DNA of 64,000 nucleotides from Scheffersomyces stipitis CBS 6054 (lineage: Eukaryota > Ascomycota > Pichiomycetes > Serinales > Debaryomycetaceae): the NCBI RefSeq assembly GCF_000209165.1, contig NC_009042.1, positions 1,364,001-1,428,000 of the forward strand. The letters run 5' to 3'. The notes beneath the pieces were generated by a model. That model saw only the letters and a program-made list of their open reading frames with translations, did no database searches and had not been told where the DNA came from. Shown in pieces: positions 39,462-48,784 of this stretch. The translations under genes and the position numbers were made by a program. How positions within the stretch are numbered: the stretch's first letter is position 1; every line of letters begins with the position of its first letter.

Positions 39462-40333
39462 ATGGGTACGTACGGGCATCTCAATGCCAATTGGTCCATA
39501 GAAACACCGCTAACATTTCGCAAGCATTAGGCGTTGCATTATGGCTTTGTCCACGTCAAAACACACCTTTATACGACAAGTTGGAGACATTGATGGGATC
39601 GTTGAATACGCTCTTCCCCGGACTGCCTCCTCGGTTCGAACCGCACATTACGATCTCAACCAATGTAGCTGTAGATCTAGAAGACGCTGACCAGACGCGA
39701 AAAGACGTAGACAAGATTCTTTCCGCGTCAGCTGTTGCTCTCAACTCGTTGCCGAAGAACCATCTGAATTTGGTTACTTTAGGCAAAATCGACAGCCAGA
39801 GGAAATTTTTCAAAAAGCTCTACTTTGAGGTGTCTCATGATCCTAATTTGATGTCACTTGCTCGGATTTTACGAGAGTTATTCGTGATATTGCCGGCTGA
39901 TATCGAGGCCGAGAACAAGAAGCAAAACCCTCAGTTGTATACTAGCGATGGCAATGGAGGAACCGTGCGGAGGAAAAAGCTGAAAAAGTCCCGGGCTAGA
40001 AGCAGTTCTAGTTCTGATTCTGAGGTACCTCCGAAAGAGTTTGACACAACGGCTATCCAACAAGAAGCAGCACGCAAGGCAGCTCACTGGTCTGCCGTAG
40101 AATATGATCCACATCTCTCACTCGTGTACAGCGATATCTATCCTATAGACAAAGCGTTGTGGAGAACCATCAAAACCCGAGTTCAGGACTACTTGAATAT
40201 CGACAATTGTGACAGCGACGAATTGGTAGACAACGGCCTCGGTTGGGATGGAGGCGTATTCAAGCTTGTTCTCTGTGAGGGCGATGTCAGAGACTGGATT
40301 GTCTTGGGAAGTGTGGATGTACATCTGAATTAA
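39462..40333 (+). CDS. CPD1: 2',3'-cyclic nucleotide 3'-phosphodiesterase Cpd1, with intron 39466-39530
   Basis: Cpd1 opens ADP-ribose 1'',2''-cyclic phosphate, a by-product of tRNA splicing. The two signature motifs of the 2H phosphoesterase fold are present: PHITIS (in FEPHITIST) and PHLSLV. I call join(39462..39465, 39531..40333). Exon 1 is just ATGG, the donor GTACGT starts at 39466, the branch GCTAAC is at 39509-39514, and the acceptor TAG ends at 39530. Splicing creates MGVALWLCPRQN, which fits the short N-terminus of the family (S. cerevisiae MAIALWYCP); the protein is 268 residues. Without splicing the ATG reads 22 codons and stops at the TAG of the acceptor, and the main frame has no ATG until well inside the domain. 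A Ser/Arg/Lys-rich insertion (RKKLKKSRARSSSSSDSE) lies between the two motifs. Confidence 0.9.
39466..39530 (+). other. Spliceosomal intron of CPD1 (65 nt)
   Basis: GTACGT donor, GCTAAC branch point 16 nt before the acceptor TTAG, phase 1. The first coding exon is only 4 nt long. Confidence 0.85.
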
Positions 40334-40515
40334 CTATTCACTGAAGTAAGTGTGCTGTTTTTAATTACTTAACTTAATTGCTTTGATTTGATGGAGTTAT
40401 TTCCACAATATTGTACTTATATATATAGACATTGATTCGAAAAATGAGACAATTGTACATACAAAGTAACTTAAGTTGCGATTGCAAAAAGCGTACTCAC
40501 TTATCAAAAAAATAA

Positions 40516-40598
40516 TGAAGGATGCGAGGTTCGAACTCGCGCGGACATCGTCCAGCAGATCTTAAGTCTGCCGCCTTAGACCACTCGGCCAACCCTCC
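40516..40598 (-). tRNA. tRNA-Leu (anticodon UAA)
   Basis: This 83-nt gene reads on the minus strand from GGAGGGT. The acceptor stem is GGAGGGT/ATCCTTC with two G-T pairs. The D-arm holds the box A GGCCGAGTGG-type sequence. The anticodon arm GCAGA-CTTAAGA-TCTGC places TAA in the loop. A long variable arm (type II tRNA) is followed by the T arm GCGAG-TTCGAAC-CTCGC, discriminator A. A T-run follows the 3' end (Pol III terminator, A-run on the + strand at 40505-40512). No intron. Confidence 0.95.
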
Positions 40599-40653
40599 AC
40601 TGTTAATGCACCTCAAGAGTTCCCATCTACAGCTAGTTGTATAATCACGCTTT

Positions 40654-40673
40654 CACGTGATCTATCGCACGTG
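40654..40673. promoter_or_regulatory. Pair of CACGTG boxes upstream of tRNA-Leu
   Basis: CACGTG at 40654-40659 and again at 40668-40673, both extended to CACGTGAT, lie 56-75 bp upstream of the tRNA 5' end. This is the Cbf1 consensus. Confidence 0.6.
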
Positions 40674-41170
40674 ATTAATTTCTAATACAAAGGTTTATTC
40701 ATTAGTTATGGTGTATAATGTTTGTATTTAGCATATCCATGGGTTCTAATGTGATTTAATTACGGCTGTAAGTATTTTTCTTTCCTTAATTTCAAAATAT
40801 TGTCAGCTTTATCTGTTAGAATTCTCAGGTACAAGTGATAAAGAGGCAGATATGCTTGAGCCAGAACATATAGTATACGCTGCTTTTCTGTTTTACAATA
40901 CACATCCAGCTTCTCTATATTCTGAGTCTCTTGATACTCCATATCTCTTTGGCTGTTATTCACCACTCTGTTCACTCATTTCTGGTATTGGAACTAATTC
41001 TCATTTCGCACCTCATGTTTTGGCTGTGAAAAATCGCGGTATCTGAAAAAAATTTCTGCAACCGTTTCCCAAACCAGAAGATTAGATAACCCTTCTTTCC
41101 AGCTTTTCTTGCCTAAATAAACCACATAGACTCATTGCTAGTTATCAAATTACGGTTTTTTATCATAGAA

Positions 41171-44100
41171 ATGTCGTACACTTGCCTAACTTGTTCTGAA
41201 AAGTTTGACGAGACATCCATCTCAAAACATCTCACGGCTACACGACACAAGTCTGTGAGATCTGAAAAACAAGATGAAACGATAGAATGTGATGAGTGTG
41301 GAGATTCCAACATCCACCAGTTGGCAATTTCGAGGTACGGCCTTTCTTACATGTCACTTTTATGTCAAGTTTGTTTTGACAAGGAAAGGGCTGAAGATGA
41401 CGACAAACCTTCTACCCAATATACTTTATCCAACGGGGCCTTCTTTTCCAAGCTCGATTCCTTCTATACATACAGAGATATAGATTGTGACATATGTCAG
41501 TCTGATACTAATCTCTTTGTCCAAGTTAATGGAAAGATGATCTTGTGCAAAAAGTGTTTGGCAGCTTCAGGTGCTACCGGTAAGTTTTGTAGCGAGAATG
41601 ATGATGACTTCCTCTTTGCCTTGTTGGGTATAAAGGAGACCACGCCAGGTAAAAAGTCAACAAAGACAAGAGGCCGCAAGGCAGGTAGATTTGGGGGAAG
41701 GCAAAGAAAGCCGAAGATCGTTACTCCTGAATTAGAAGCTAGAAGAGCCCACTATAAGGCATCTAAAGAAAGTGCTTCTGCTATCAAGTCTGGGACAACG
41801 GTAAGAGCTATAGGGTCAACAGTTCCCACGTCCATAAAGAAGGTTTCACTGTCTAAATCTTTCTCGGATAGAGAATCTCATAAACACACTCCCAAATCGT
41901 CGTTGAACTCCTCTAGAAGATCTACGCCTACCTCATCTCACAACAGCTCCGCTACTCCGACACCAAGAGCTTCTTCGCCTGCCATGTCTTCAAAGGCTGG
42001 AGGCAAATCGTCCAATGATAAGAAGTCGAATGATAATAATAAATCCAAAGATAAATCTAAGAAGGATCCTAGGAGTGGTACACCACCATCCAGCAAAAGT
42101 GATGACTCCCTTCCAAAAGATAGAAGCACCAGGTTTGTGAAACCAGAAACAGGAAAACAATCCAAGAGGGACTACAAGAGAGCAGGTGATTTAACGCAAA
42201 GTAAAACAGATAAACCAAAGGGCAAAACAGATAAATCTAATGGTAAGGCTGAAAAAACTAGTGGTAAAGCTGAAAGACCAAATGGTAAGTCTGATGTGCA
42301 GATTAGTAAGAATAGCGGTGTTAAACCAGGTAAGGAAAAGAAGTCTAAGACAAATGATCAGCCACTAAAGGAATCTTCAAGACCTACCAAGGACAATAAG
42401 GAAAGATCTTCCAAGAAGACTATCCAATCAACATCAGCAAAAGAGGCTACTAGAGATGGAAAGAGAAATGAAACAAAGAATTTCAATCTGAAGGAGAAAA
42501 ATAATCAGACCGTAGTTGCTGAGAATCTGACTGTGGATGCTGGAGATAATCCGTCGGCTCTTCCACTGGAAGTTTCTAAGTTCCATCCTGCTCTGAATGC
42601 AAGACTCAAGTTCGACAACTTGCCCCAATATTTCAGAGAAGTAAGTTTCAACATGTTCTTGGAAGAACAGTTAACAAATGATGATAACTATCTCACATCT
42701 GAAGATATTCTCATTGAATGGTATGCTGACCAAGACAAAAAGAATATTCAGTATAAGTTGTCAATGCCACTTGATGATAGCATTACCAAAAGGTTCATTT
42801 CGGATAAGTTGAAGGCAGTCAAGAAAACACCTTTTTCTTTGGGACTGTCAATGTTCTTAATTCTCAATGACGAAATTCCATGGTATGGTACTGTAGCAAC
42901 TTTAGACACTGTCAAAGCTGGACCCCATAAAAAGGGTAGAGGTAGAGGTAGACAAGGACCACCTAAAGATCAGATTCTCGAAATGGTTGTTAAGTTGTAT
43001 GATTGGAATGATCATCCTTTACCAAAGAATGCAAATATTACCCAATTGAAAGTTCTACCAGCCTCTGTTCCAGTTAGTAGAGTTTTCAACGCTATGACAA
43101 GACTCTCTAACGAGAGTTTCAAGAAGATGCTTCTTGGAAATGATCCTATTAAACAAATTGTCTTCAGAAACTACTTGAAGTTTACTAAAGATACTTTTAA
43201 TGATTCACAAAAAGTTGCTATCCAGTCGGTTTTGAATAATGCAATCACTGTCTTGCAAGGTCCTCCTGGTACTGGTAAAACATCGACGATTTTCGAGATT
43301 ATCCTACAACTTCTTGATTCATTAAATACATACCCAATTCTAGTCGTTGCGGCATCCAACATTGCCATTGATAACATCGCTGAGAAGTTGAAGCCAAAGC
43401 ATGAGAAGAACATCTTGAGAATAGTAGCTAACGAGAAGGAAAGAGAATACAACCGTTCGCATCCTTTGGCTTCTATTTGTTTGCATCACAAAGTGTATGA
43501 CGGACTACCTTCAAGATACCAAATGGTAATCGACGAATTGAAACGTGGACCTCCTACTATTGGTGCCACAGCTTTTAAGAAGTTTCAATCCGATCAGTTT
43601 GAGCTTACTAAAACTTTGGTAGCCCAGGCTAAAGTCATTTTCACCACTACAGTTGTTGCAGGAGGCAACCAGTTGAAGTCCGTAGTTAAATGCCCTGTGG
43701 TTATTATGGATGAAGCAACCCAGTCGTCGGAGCCTACAACTTTGATTCCTCTTTCTATGCCTGGTGTTGAGAAGTTTGTATTTGTAGGTGATCAAAGACA
43801 ATTAAGTTGCTTCTCGTTGATTCCTTCACTTTCTCTTTCGTTGTTTGAGAGAGTCTTGTTGAATGAGACGTACAAGAATCCTCATATGTTGGATACCCAG
43901 TACCGTATGCATCCAGCTATCAGCGAGTTCCCTAGAAATACATTCTATGGTGGGTTGTTAAAGGACGGTATTGGAGAAGTGGATAGATCTCTTCCTGGAA
44001 TCCCCAAGGATCCAGTGTACTTCTGGGACACGAATGGAAGAGCTCCTGAACAGTCTGTTCGTAACAGATTCCGTGAAGACCACGGATATACGTATACTAA

Positions 44101-44599
44101 CAGAGCTGAAATTGAGTACGTCAAACAAGTTCTCAGGGTATTGATATACGACAAGAATATAGATAGATCTAATATTGGTATTATTACTCCATATAGTGGG
44201 CAGAGAGATTTGATCTCGTCTACGTTGGTGAAGGACGACTTGATCAACCCTCGAGGTGAGCAAGTTCAGATTGAAATTGATATCGATGATATCCGTAATG
44301 AGTCCAAACCAGTCACCATTCACTTGGTCTCTGGAATAATGATAGCTTCCATTGATGCATTCCAGGGAAGAGAAAAGGACTTCTTGATTATGTCGTGTGT
44401 CAGATCAAATACAGAAGGAAAGATCGGTTTCTTGAAAGATGAGAGAAGATTAAATGTCGCCTTGACGAGATCCAAGTACGGTTTGGTGATGATTGGAGAT
44501 GTAGATTGTTTGAAGAGAGGAGATCCACTATGGAAGGAATATATGAAATACTTGGAGAAGAAGAAGTTTATTCATAATGATAGTGAGTTTAAGTATTAG
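41171..44599 (+). CDS. ECM32: Upf1-like superfamily 1 helicase Ecm32/Mtt1
   Basis: Ecm32 (Mtt1/Hel1) is a cytoplasmic ATP-dependent 5'-3' helicase that binds release factors and affects translation termination. The 1142-residue protein begins with zinc-finger-like Cys pairs (CLTCSEKF, CDECGDSNIHQL, LLCQVC, CDICQ, LCKKC). A long Lys/Ser/Asn-rich, low-complexity linker follows (about 160-450). The SF1 helicase core (about 670-1142) has QGPPGTGKTS (Walker A), VVIMDEATQSSEP (Walker B), FVGDQRQL, DTQYRMHP, GIITPYSGQ, DAFQGREKD and LNVALTRSKYG. The frame opens upstream to a TTG at 41135, but the first ATG is 41171, which puts the first Cys pair at residues 4-7 as in the yeast protein. Length fits (1121 in S. 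cerevisiae). Confidence 0.93.
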   Translation: MSYTCLTCSEKFDETSISKHLTATRHKSVRSEKQDETIECDECGDSNIHQLAISRYGLSYMSLLCQVCFDKERAEDDDKPSTQYTLSNGAFFSKLDSFYTYRDIDCDICQSDTNLFVQVNGKMILCKKCLAASGATGKFCSENDDDFLFALLGIKETTPGKKSTKTRGRKAGRFGGRQRKPKIVTPELEARRAHYKASKESASAIKSGTTVRAIGSTVPTSIKKVSLSKSFSDRESHKHTPKSSLNSSRRSTPTSSHNSSATPTPRASSPAMSSKAGGKSSNDKKSNDNNKSKDKSKKDPRSGTPPSSKSDDSLPKDRSTRFVKPETGKQSKRDYKRAGDLTQSKTDKPKGKTDKSNGKAEKTSGKAERPNGKSDVQISKNSGVKPGKEKKSKTNDQPLKESSRPTKDNKERSSKKTIQSTSAKEATRDGKRNETKNFNLKEKNNQTVVAENLTVDAGDNPSALPLEVSKFHPALNARLKFDNLPQYFREVSFNMFLEEQLTNDDNYLTSEDILIEWYADQDKKNIQYKLSMPLDDSITKRFISDKLKAVKKTPFSLGLSMFLILNDEIPWYGTVATLDTVKAGPHKKGRGRGRQGPPKDQILEMVVKLYDWNDHPLPKNANITQLKVLPASVPVSRVFNAMTRLSNESFKKMLLGNDPIKQIVFRNYLKFTKDTFNDSQKVAIQSVLNNAITVLQGPPGTGKTSTIFEIILQLLDSLNTYPILVVAASNIAIDNIAEKLKPKHEKNILRIVANEKEREYNRSHPLASICLHHKVYDGLPSRYQMVIDELKRGPPTIGATAFKKFQSDQFELTKTLVAQAKVIFTTTVVAGGNQLKSVVKCPVVIMDEATQSSEPTTLIPLSMPGVEKFVFVGDQRQLSCFSLIPSLSLSLFERVLLNETYKNPHMLDTQYRMHPAISEFPRNTFYGGLLKDGIGEVDRSLPGIPKDPVYFWDTNGRAPEQSVRNRFREDHGYTYTNRAEIEYVKQVLRVLIYDKNIDRSNIGIITPYSGQRDLISSTLVKDDLINPRGEQVQIEIDIDDIRNESKPVTIHLVSGIMIASIDAFQGREKDFLIMSCVRSNTEGKIGFLKDERRLNVALTRSKYGLVMIGDVDCLKRGDPLWKEYMKYLEKKKFIHNDSEFKY

Positions 44600-44727
44600 A
44601 AGTAAGGAATAAAAGTCATAATAGAGTAAAAAAATCTGAATTGAATGGCAAACAAAAGAGTAAGGCATAGGAAAATAAATTATGGGTGCAAAATACTAAG
44701 TGTGGAGAAAATGGGTGCAAAAAATAA

Positions 44728-44809
44728 CGACAACTGCAGGACTCGAACCTGCGCGGGCAAAGCCCAAAAGATTTCTAATCTTTCTCCTTAACCACTCGGA
44801 CAAGTTGCC
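44728..44809 (-). tRNA. tRNA-Ser (anticodon AGA)
   Basis: This 82-nt gene reads on the minus strand from GGCAACT. The acceptor stem is GGCAACT/AGTTGTC. The D-arm contains TGTCCGAGTGGTTAAGG. The anticodon arm AAAGA-TTAGAAA-TCTTT puts AGA (read as IGA) in the loop. A long type II variable arm is followed by the T arm GCAGG-TTCGAGT-CCTGC and discriminator G, the usual serine identity element. It decodes UCU/UCC. This is not the CAG-anticodon tRNA that reads CUG as Ser in this clade. Confidence 0.95.
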
Positions 44810-44858
44810 AATTGGTTGCTACATTTTATAATGTGTTTCTTTGTGTCTTCATTTATGT

Positions 44859-44878
44859 CACGTGATATAAATCACGTT
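44859..44878. promoter_or_regulatory. CACGTG box plus CACGT half-copy upstream of tRNA-Ser
   Basis: GTCACGTGAT (core 44859-44864) and ATCACGTT (44871-44878) lie 50-70 bp upstream of the tRNA 5' end. The arrangement is similar to that of the tRNA-Leu gene. Confidence 0.55.
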
Positions 44879-45540
44879 TTACAGTTTTCTAAGGATATCA
44901 CCTAGTTTTTAGGTCATATCACCAGGAGGTTTTTATCCTAGGATTTCCTCCATCATTCGGTATGGATTAGAGGATGATTTATATACTTTGTAGTAGATAG
45001 GTGGGACTTTAGTCGTAATACATGCCATTTCGTAAAAAAAAAAGCGTGTTTGATTTTTCTTGTTTCTTTCGTAATAATATGTATATTTAAAGTGATCTTT
45101 TTTTGTTTATTCTTATTCTGAAATGTAAAAACTCCTAAGGAATTGAATTTAATGCAGGATCTTCTTTTAACAATGTTCTTTGGTAGGTTTTGGCTGGTTT
45201 TGGGAGAATTCTTCATAAATTTGAGATATATTTTCCAAAATAGTACAGAACTCCAGAATAAAGATATAATACCTGGAAAAAGGAACCGGGTAACTTCATT
45301 CATTCTTTCTTTAACTCATAAAGTTGAACTTGTTCTTTACTAATCTATATATTTTCTAAACAAATAGCTTTGTTAGTGTCTCATATTTTGCACCTATTTG
45401 AATCTCCAGAAGCCGTCTCAAAATGCGCACTATGAAAAATTCAATTTTCACTAATAACGAATTACGACGGTTAGATATTTCAGTTCACAATAATACTTTT
45501 TCTTTATATTAGTTCATATTTACCATTGACTCCTAAAACC

Positions 45541-47100
45541 ATGGCAAAGACTAAGAAGAAGGCCAAGGGCTCCGGTAGCCAGTCCAGCACTCATCACCAC
45601 CATCAAGATTCGTCTACTTCACATTCCATCTTTAAAAACTCACCCGTTCATGACCTTTTGCACAACTTTGAAAAGGCTCCAGACCAATGGGCTGCCAGAT
45701 ACGTGTTGGTTATGACAGCCATATTGCTCCGTGCCGCTATAGGACTCGGTGGCTATTCCGGAAAGGCCACTCCGCCGATGTTTGGAGATTTTGAAGCTCA
45801 AAGACACTGGATGGAGTTGACGATTCATCTTCCAATTTCACAGTGGTACTGGTTTGACTTACAATACTGGGGTTTGGACTATCCGCCTTTGACAGCTTAC
45901 CATCTGTATATAATCGGGAAGATAGGGAGCTTCATCAATCCTGACTGGTTTCTGTTGAATGCTTCACGTGGAATAGAAGGAAGCGACATCAAGTTCTTCA
46001 TGAGATTCATGAGTTTGGTCAGCGAACTCGTTCTCTACATCCCAGCAGTTTTAACGTTAGCCAATTTGATGGGTAAGAAGTTCAACTTGAGCCGAATGGA
46101 CCAGATCATTATCTCGTTATTGACAATTAACCAGGCCCATCTTGTGTTGATAGATCATGGTCATTTCCAGTTCAACTCGGTGATGTTGGGTTTCTTCATC
46201 TACGCCATGATAGAGCTTATAAATTCGAGCTATGTTATCGCCAGTGTATGGTTCATTGGTTGCATCAACTTTAAGCAGATGGGCTTGTACTACTCGACAT
46301 TTATTTTCGTGTTCATCCTAAGCCAACTCAAGAGCTTTGGCCAACTTGTAGGAGTAGGTGTAACTGTGATTCTTTCACAAGCTGTCGTATTATCACCATT
46401 CATCTCTGACCCTAAACAAGCACTCCAGATCCTTTACAGAGTGTTTCCCTTTAACAGGGGCTTGTTTGAAGACAAGGTCGCCAACTTCTGGTGTACCACC
46501 AATGTCCTAGTCAAGTACAGAGAGATCGTAGCTCCCCAGACATTGTCCAAAATGGCCCTCATTACAACTGTGCTATCGATTTTGCCAATGAACATCTTGT
46601 TGTTCATCAAGTTGAGAAAGACCAAAAACGTTATTCCTGGCTTGATCTACGGATTCGCCGGCAATTCGTTAGCATTCTACTTATTTTCGTTCCAAGTTCA
46701 CGAAAAGAGTATCTTGATTCCATTGGTTCCATCTACGTTGTTGCTACTTGTCGATCCTTCGCTCATAGACATCGTGCAATGGATCAACAACGTCGGGACG
46801 TTCAGTCTCTATCCGTTGTTGAAGAAGGACGACTTGGTTCTACAGTACTTTGTCAGCAACTTCTTGATCAACTGGTTGATTGGCCGCAAGTTGCTTATGA
46901 AGAGTAGAAGTATGGTGTGGGACTTGATTATCAAGGGCAGTTACTTGCTGTTAGTCGTATATCATATCATCGACTATACTTCAGATCCGCCCGCACGTTA
47001 TCCCGATTTGTGGGTGATTCTTAACATCAGCATTTCATTCGCAGCCTTTGCCTTGTTCTGGTTGTGGTTGAACTTCCGCATCTACAAGTTGAAGGTCTAG
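45541..47100 (+). CDS. ALG6: Dolichyl-P-Glc:Man9GlcNAc2-PP-dolichol alpha-1,3-glucosyltransferase Alg6
   Basis: Alg6 adds the first glucose to the lipid-linked N-glycan precursor in the ER lumen. The 519-residue polytopic protein has a short polar N-terminus with a His run (HHHH) and about ten membrane helices. The luminal signature FGDFEAQRHWMELTIHLPISQWY...YWGLDYPPLTAYH is characteristic of the ALG6/ALG8 family, and NPDWF...SRG and DHGHFQFN(S/C) follow. SRGIEGSD and the first-loop wording favour Alg6 over Alg8. The frame opens upstream at a TTG (45526) but the first ATG is 45541. Length fits (544 in S. cerevisiae). A CTG codon at 45952-45954 falls where human ALG6 has Ala, so Ser fits better than Leu. 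Confidence 0.93.
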   Translation: MAKTKKKAKGSGSQSSTHHHHQDSSTSHSIFKNSPVHDLLHNFEKAPDQWAARYVLVMTAILLRAAIGLGGYSGKATPPMFGDFEAQRHWMELTIHLPISQWYWFDLQYWGLDYPPLTAYHLYIIGKIGSFINPDWFLLNASRGIEGSDIKFFMRFMSLVSELVLYIPAVLTLANLMGKKFNLSRMDQIIISLLTINQAHLVLIDHGHFQFNSVMLGFFIYAMIELINSSYVIASVWFIGCINFKQMGLYYSTFIFVFILSQLKSFGQLVGVGVTVILSQAVVLSPFISDPKQALQILYRVFPFNRGLFEDKVANFWCTTNVLVKYREIVAPQTLSKMALITTVLSILPMNILLFIKLRKTKNVIPGLIYGFAGNSLAFYLFSFQVHEKSILIPLVPSTLLLLVDPSLIDIVQWINNVGTFSLYPLLKKDDLVLQYFVSNFLINWLIGRKLLMKSRSMVWDLIIKGSYLLLVVYHIIDYTSDPPARYPDLWVILNISISFAAFALFWLWLNFRIYKLKV

Positions 47101-48784
47101 GCATGTACTATATGTAACGAGAATAAAAGTTGAAGTAGAACGAGAAATTTACGGCTACCGAGAAGCACGTCCGTGCCATGGCCACTTAGATTGCCTGATC
47201 GAAAATGTAGGTACCATATCACCTACCAAGTTTAGAGGCATTGCCCTCAATTGGAAGTGATATAACACTGATCTGCTGTGAGATATCGCCCGGAGGGCTG
47301 GCTATAGAGCATAGGCTACAACTTGGCTGCAACTGGGCTATAAGCTACATAGAGACCATAAGTAGATATGATGCCATTTCAGAGTATCCAGAAAGTTGCC
47401 CTTTCTGTAGATGTAGAAGTCAGAGAGTCTAACACTGTATTTGGTAACTACGAAACACTTCATAACAATGCTGTGATTCAGATCAATGAAACGAGAAAAG
47501 CGGATATCCCCACCATGCACGAACTCACCTTGACTGGTAGTCCTGGAAACGGCTATGATGTCTAAGGTACAAAAGTTACACCGTGATTTTTGCACTATAG
47601 GACTAGTACAAGCTACGGCCACCCATTTAATCCATATTCTACTTTTCCATCTGTTTCACAGAGCACCGGTGGACTACCTTGTATGCTGATAGTCTCTTCT
47701 GTCGTGACGATTTCAGGAACTGTTATTGATTATGGAGACTGGCTTTAGCTGTTTCACCCGAGAACGCGTCGCTCCCTTGCAGGGCACAGGCAGAGGGTAG
47801 ATGCCACAAACCGGTTTAGATTCGCGTCGTACGCGTCGGAGCCAGTTCTTGAGGCAGATGGGCAATGTGAAATGGGAGACAGTATGGGGTTGAACCGATT
47901 GTTATTATCATGCTGAGGTGACGTTATTATGACGTTGCTACCTGAAAATATCCATTTGCAAGCAGCCGTGTTCGCTTCGTGGCTTTCTTCTGGTGTATTT
48001 TATTGTAGCTTATCAAGATGTGAAAGCTGAATTTTTCACTCACATGCTGGTATTGAAATGATCCCAGTAAGCTAATATCCACAGTAACCAGCCCATAGTG
48101 TCCTCAGCTCATGGGCCATTGTTCAGTAGAGCACTCATGGATCATGAGATCATAATGGCTCTCACCATTTCGCATTATTCTCTTGACCATTTGCTCGTGT
48201 ACTGCTATTTATTCGCGTTCGCATTGTTCCTCTGTATACACCCTGTAATTTTTTGGTTAAATTTTATTCTGTGATTTCTGCCTTGTCTGTATTTTCGTCA
48301 TTATTATTATTACCATTATTTTGCTGGCATTGGTGATTATTCTCCTTTGGTCGAGCTTAATTTTAGATTAGGCTGACAGTAACGGTTTCTTTGCTGTTTT
48401 TCTTTCTGGTGACACTTTCTTCCGCAGAGAAATCTGGTGTATTTTGTCTATTCAGCCTACCAGACTCTAGACGAGCAATATAATAAGGCAGCATAGCCAG
48501 AATTCAAGCTATACAAATCTCCGAAGTGAGGCGACGAACAACAAAAGAACACAAACCACAGACTATTCAAGACATTCAAGACTCTCTGAGACCAAAAGAA
48601 CTCAGCATTAAAAGCTTTCAGTGCTATCAGAATTTTTCATACCTGAATCAACAAATCTAAGATCTGTTTTTTTCCGTCTATTCTTCGTCCTTGAACATCA
48701 CTAGACTACCATAACAACACACTGTTCACTACATTCTGCTCCAAGATAATCCTGATATAACTAACCAATAGGTGAATTACTATC
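47101..48784. other. Long intergenic region ALG6-RasGEF
   Basis: This 1.68-kb region has small open frames (such as 47368-47565, 65 codons) without recognisable features. Two ACGCGT (MCB) boxes lie at 47764-47769 and 47831-47836. The last 300 bp are A/C-rich leader-like sequence. Its length suits a highly regulated downstream gene. Confidence 0.45.
47764..47836. promoter_or_regulatory. Two MCB (ACGCGT) boxes
   Basis: ACGCGT at 47764-47769 and 47831-47836, each followed by CG(C/G)-rich sequence. In yeasts, paired MCB boxes bind the G1/S factor MBF. They lie about 1 kb from the RasGEF start, so the link is weak. Confidence 0.35.

Larger units (their letters stand above)
40334..41170. other. 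Intergenic region CPD1-ECM32, contains a tRNA gene
   Basis: This 837-bp region holds the minus-strand tRNA-Leu, two CACGTG boxes upstream of it and the ECM32 promoter. The open frames 40760-40975 and 40852-41046 overlap each other and lack protein features. Confidence 0.5.
44600..45540. other. Intergenic region ECM32-ALG6, contains a tRNA gene
   Basis: This 941-bp AT-rich region holds the minus-strand tRNA-Ser, an E-box and half-site upstream of it, and the ALG6 promoter. The open frames (44953-45303, 45143-45343) overlap on opposite strands and look random. Confidence 0.5.

Noticed and set aside
25251..41045. 15-nt identical string AAATCGCGGTATCTG at 25251-25265 (LSC2 intron) and 41031-41045 (before ECM32)
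   Set aside because: In a 64-kb window one or more matches of this length are expected by chance.
47368..47565. 65-codon ATG frame in the ALG6-RasGEF gap
   Set aside because: Short, no features, overlaps an equally long opposite-strand frame.
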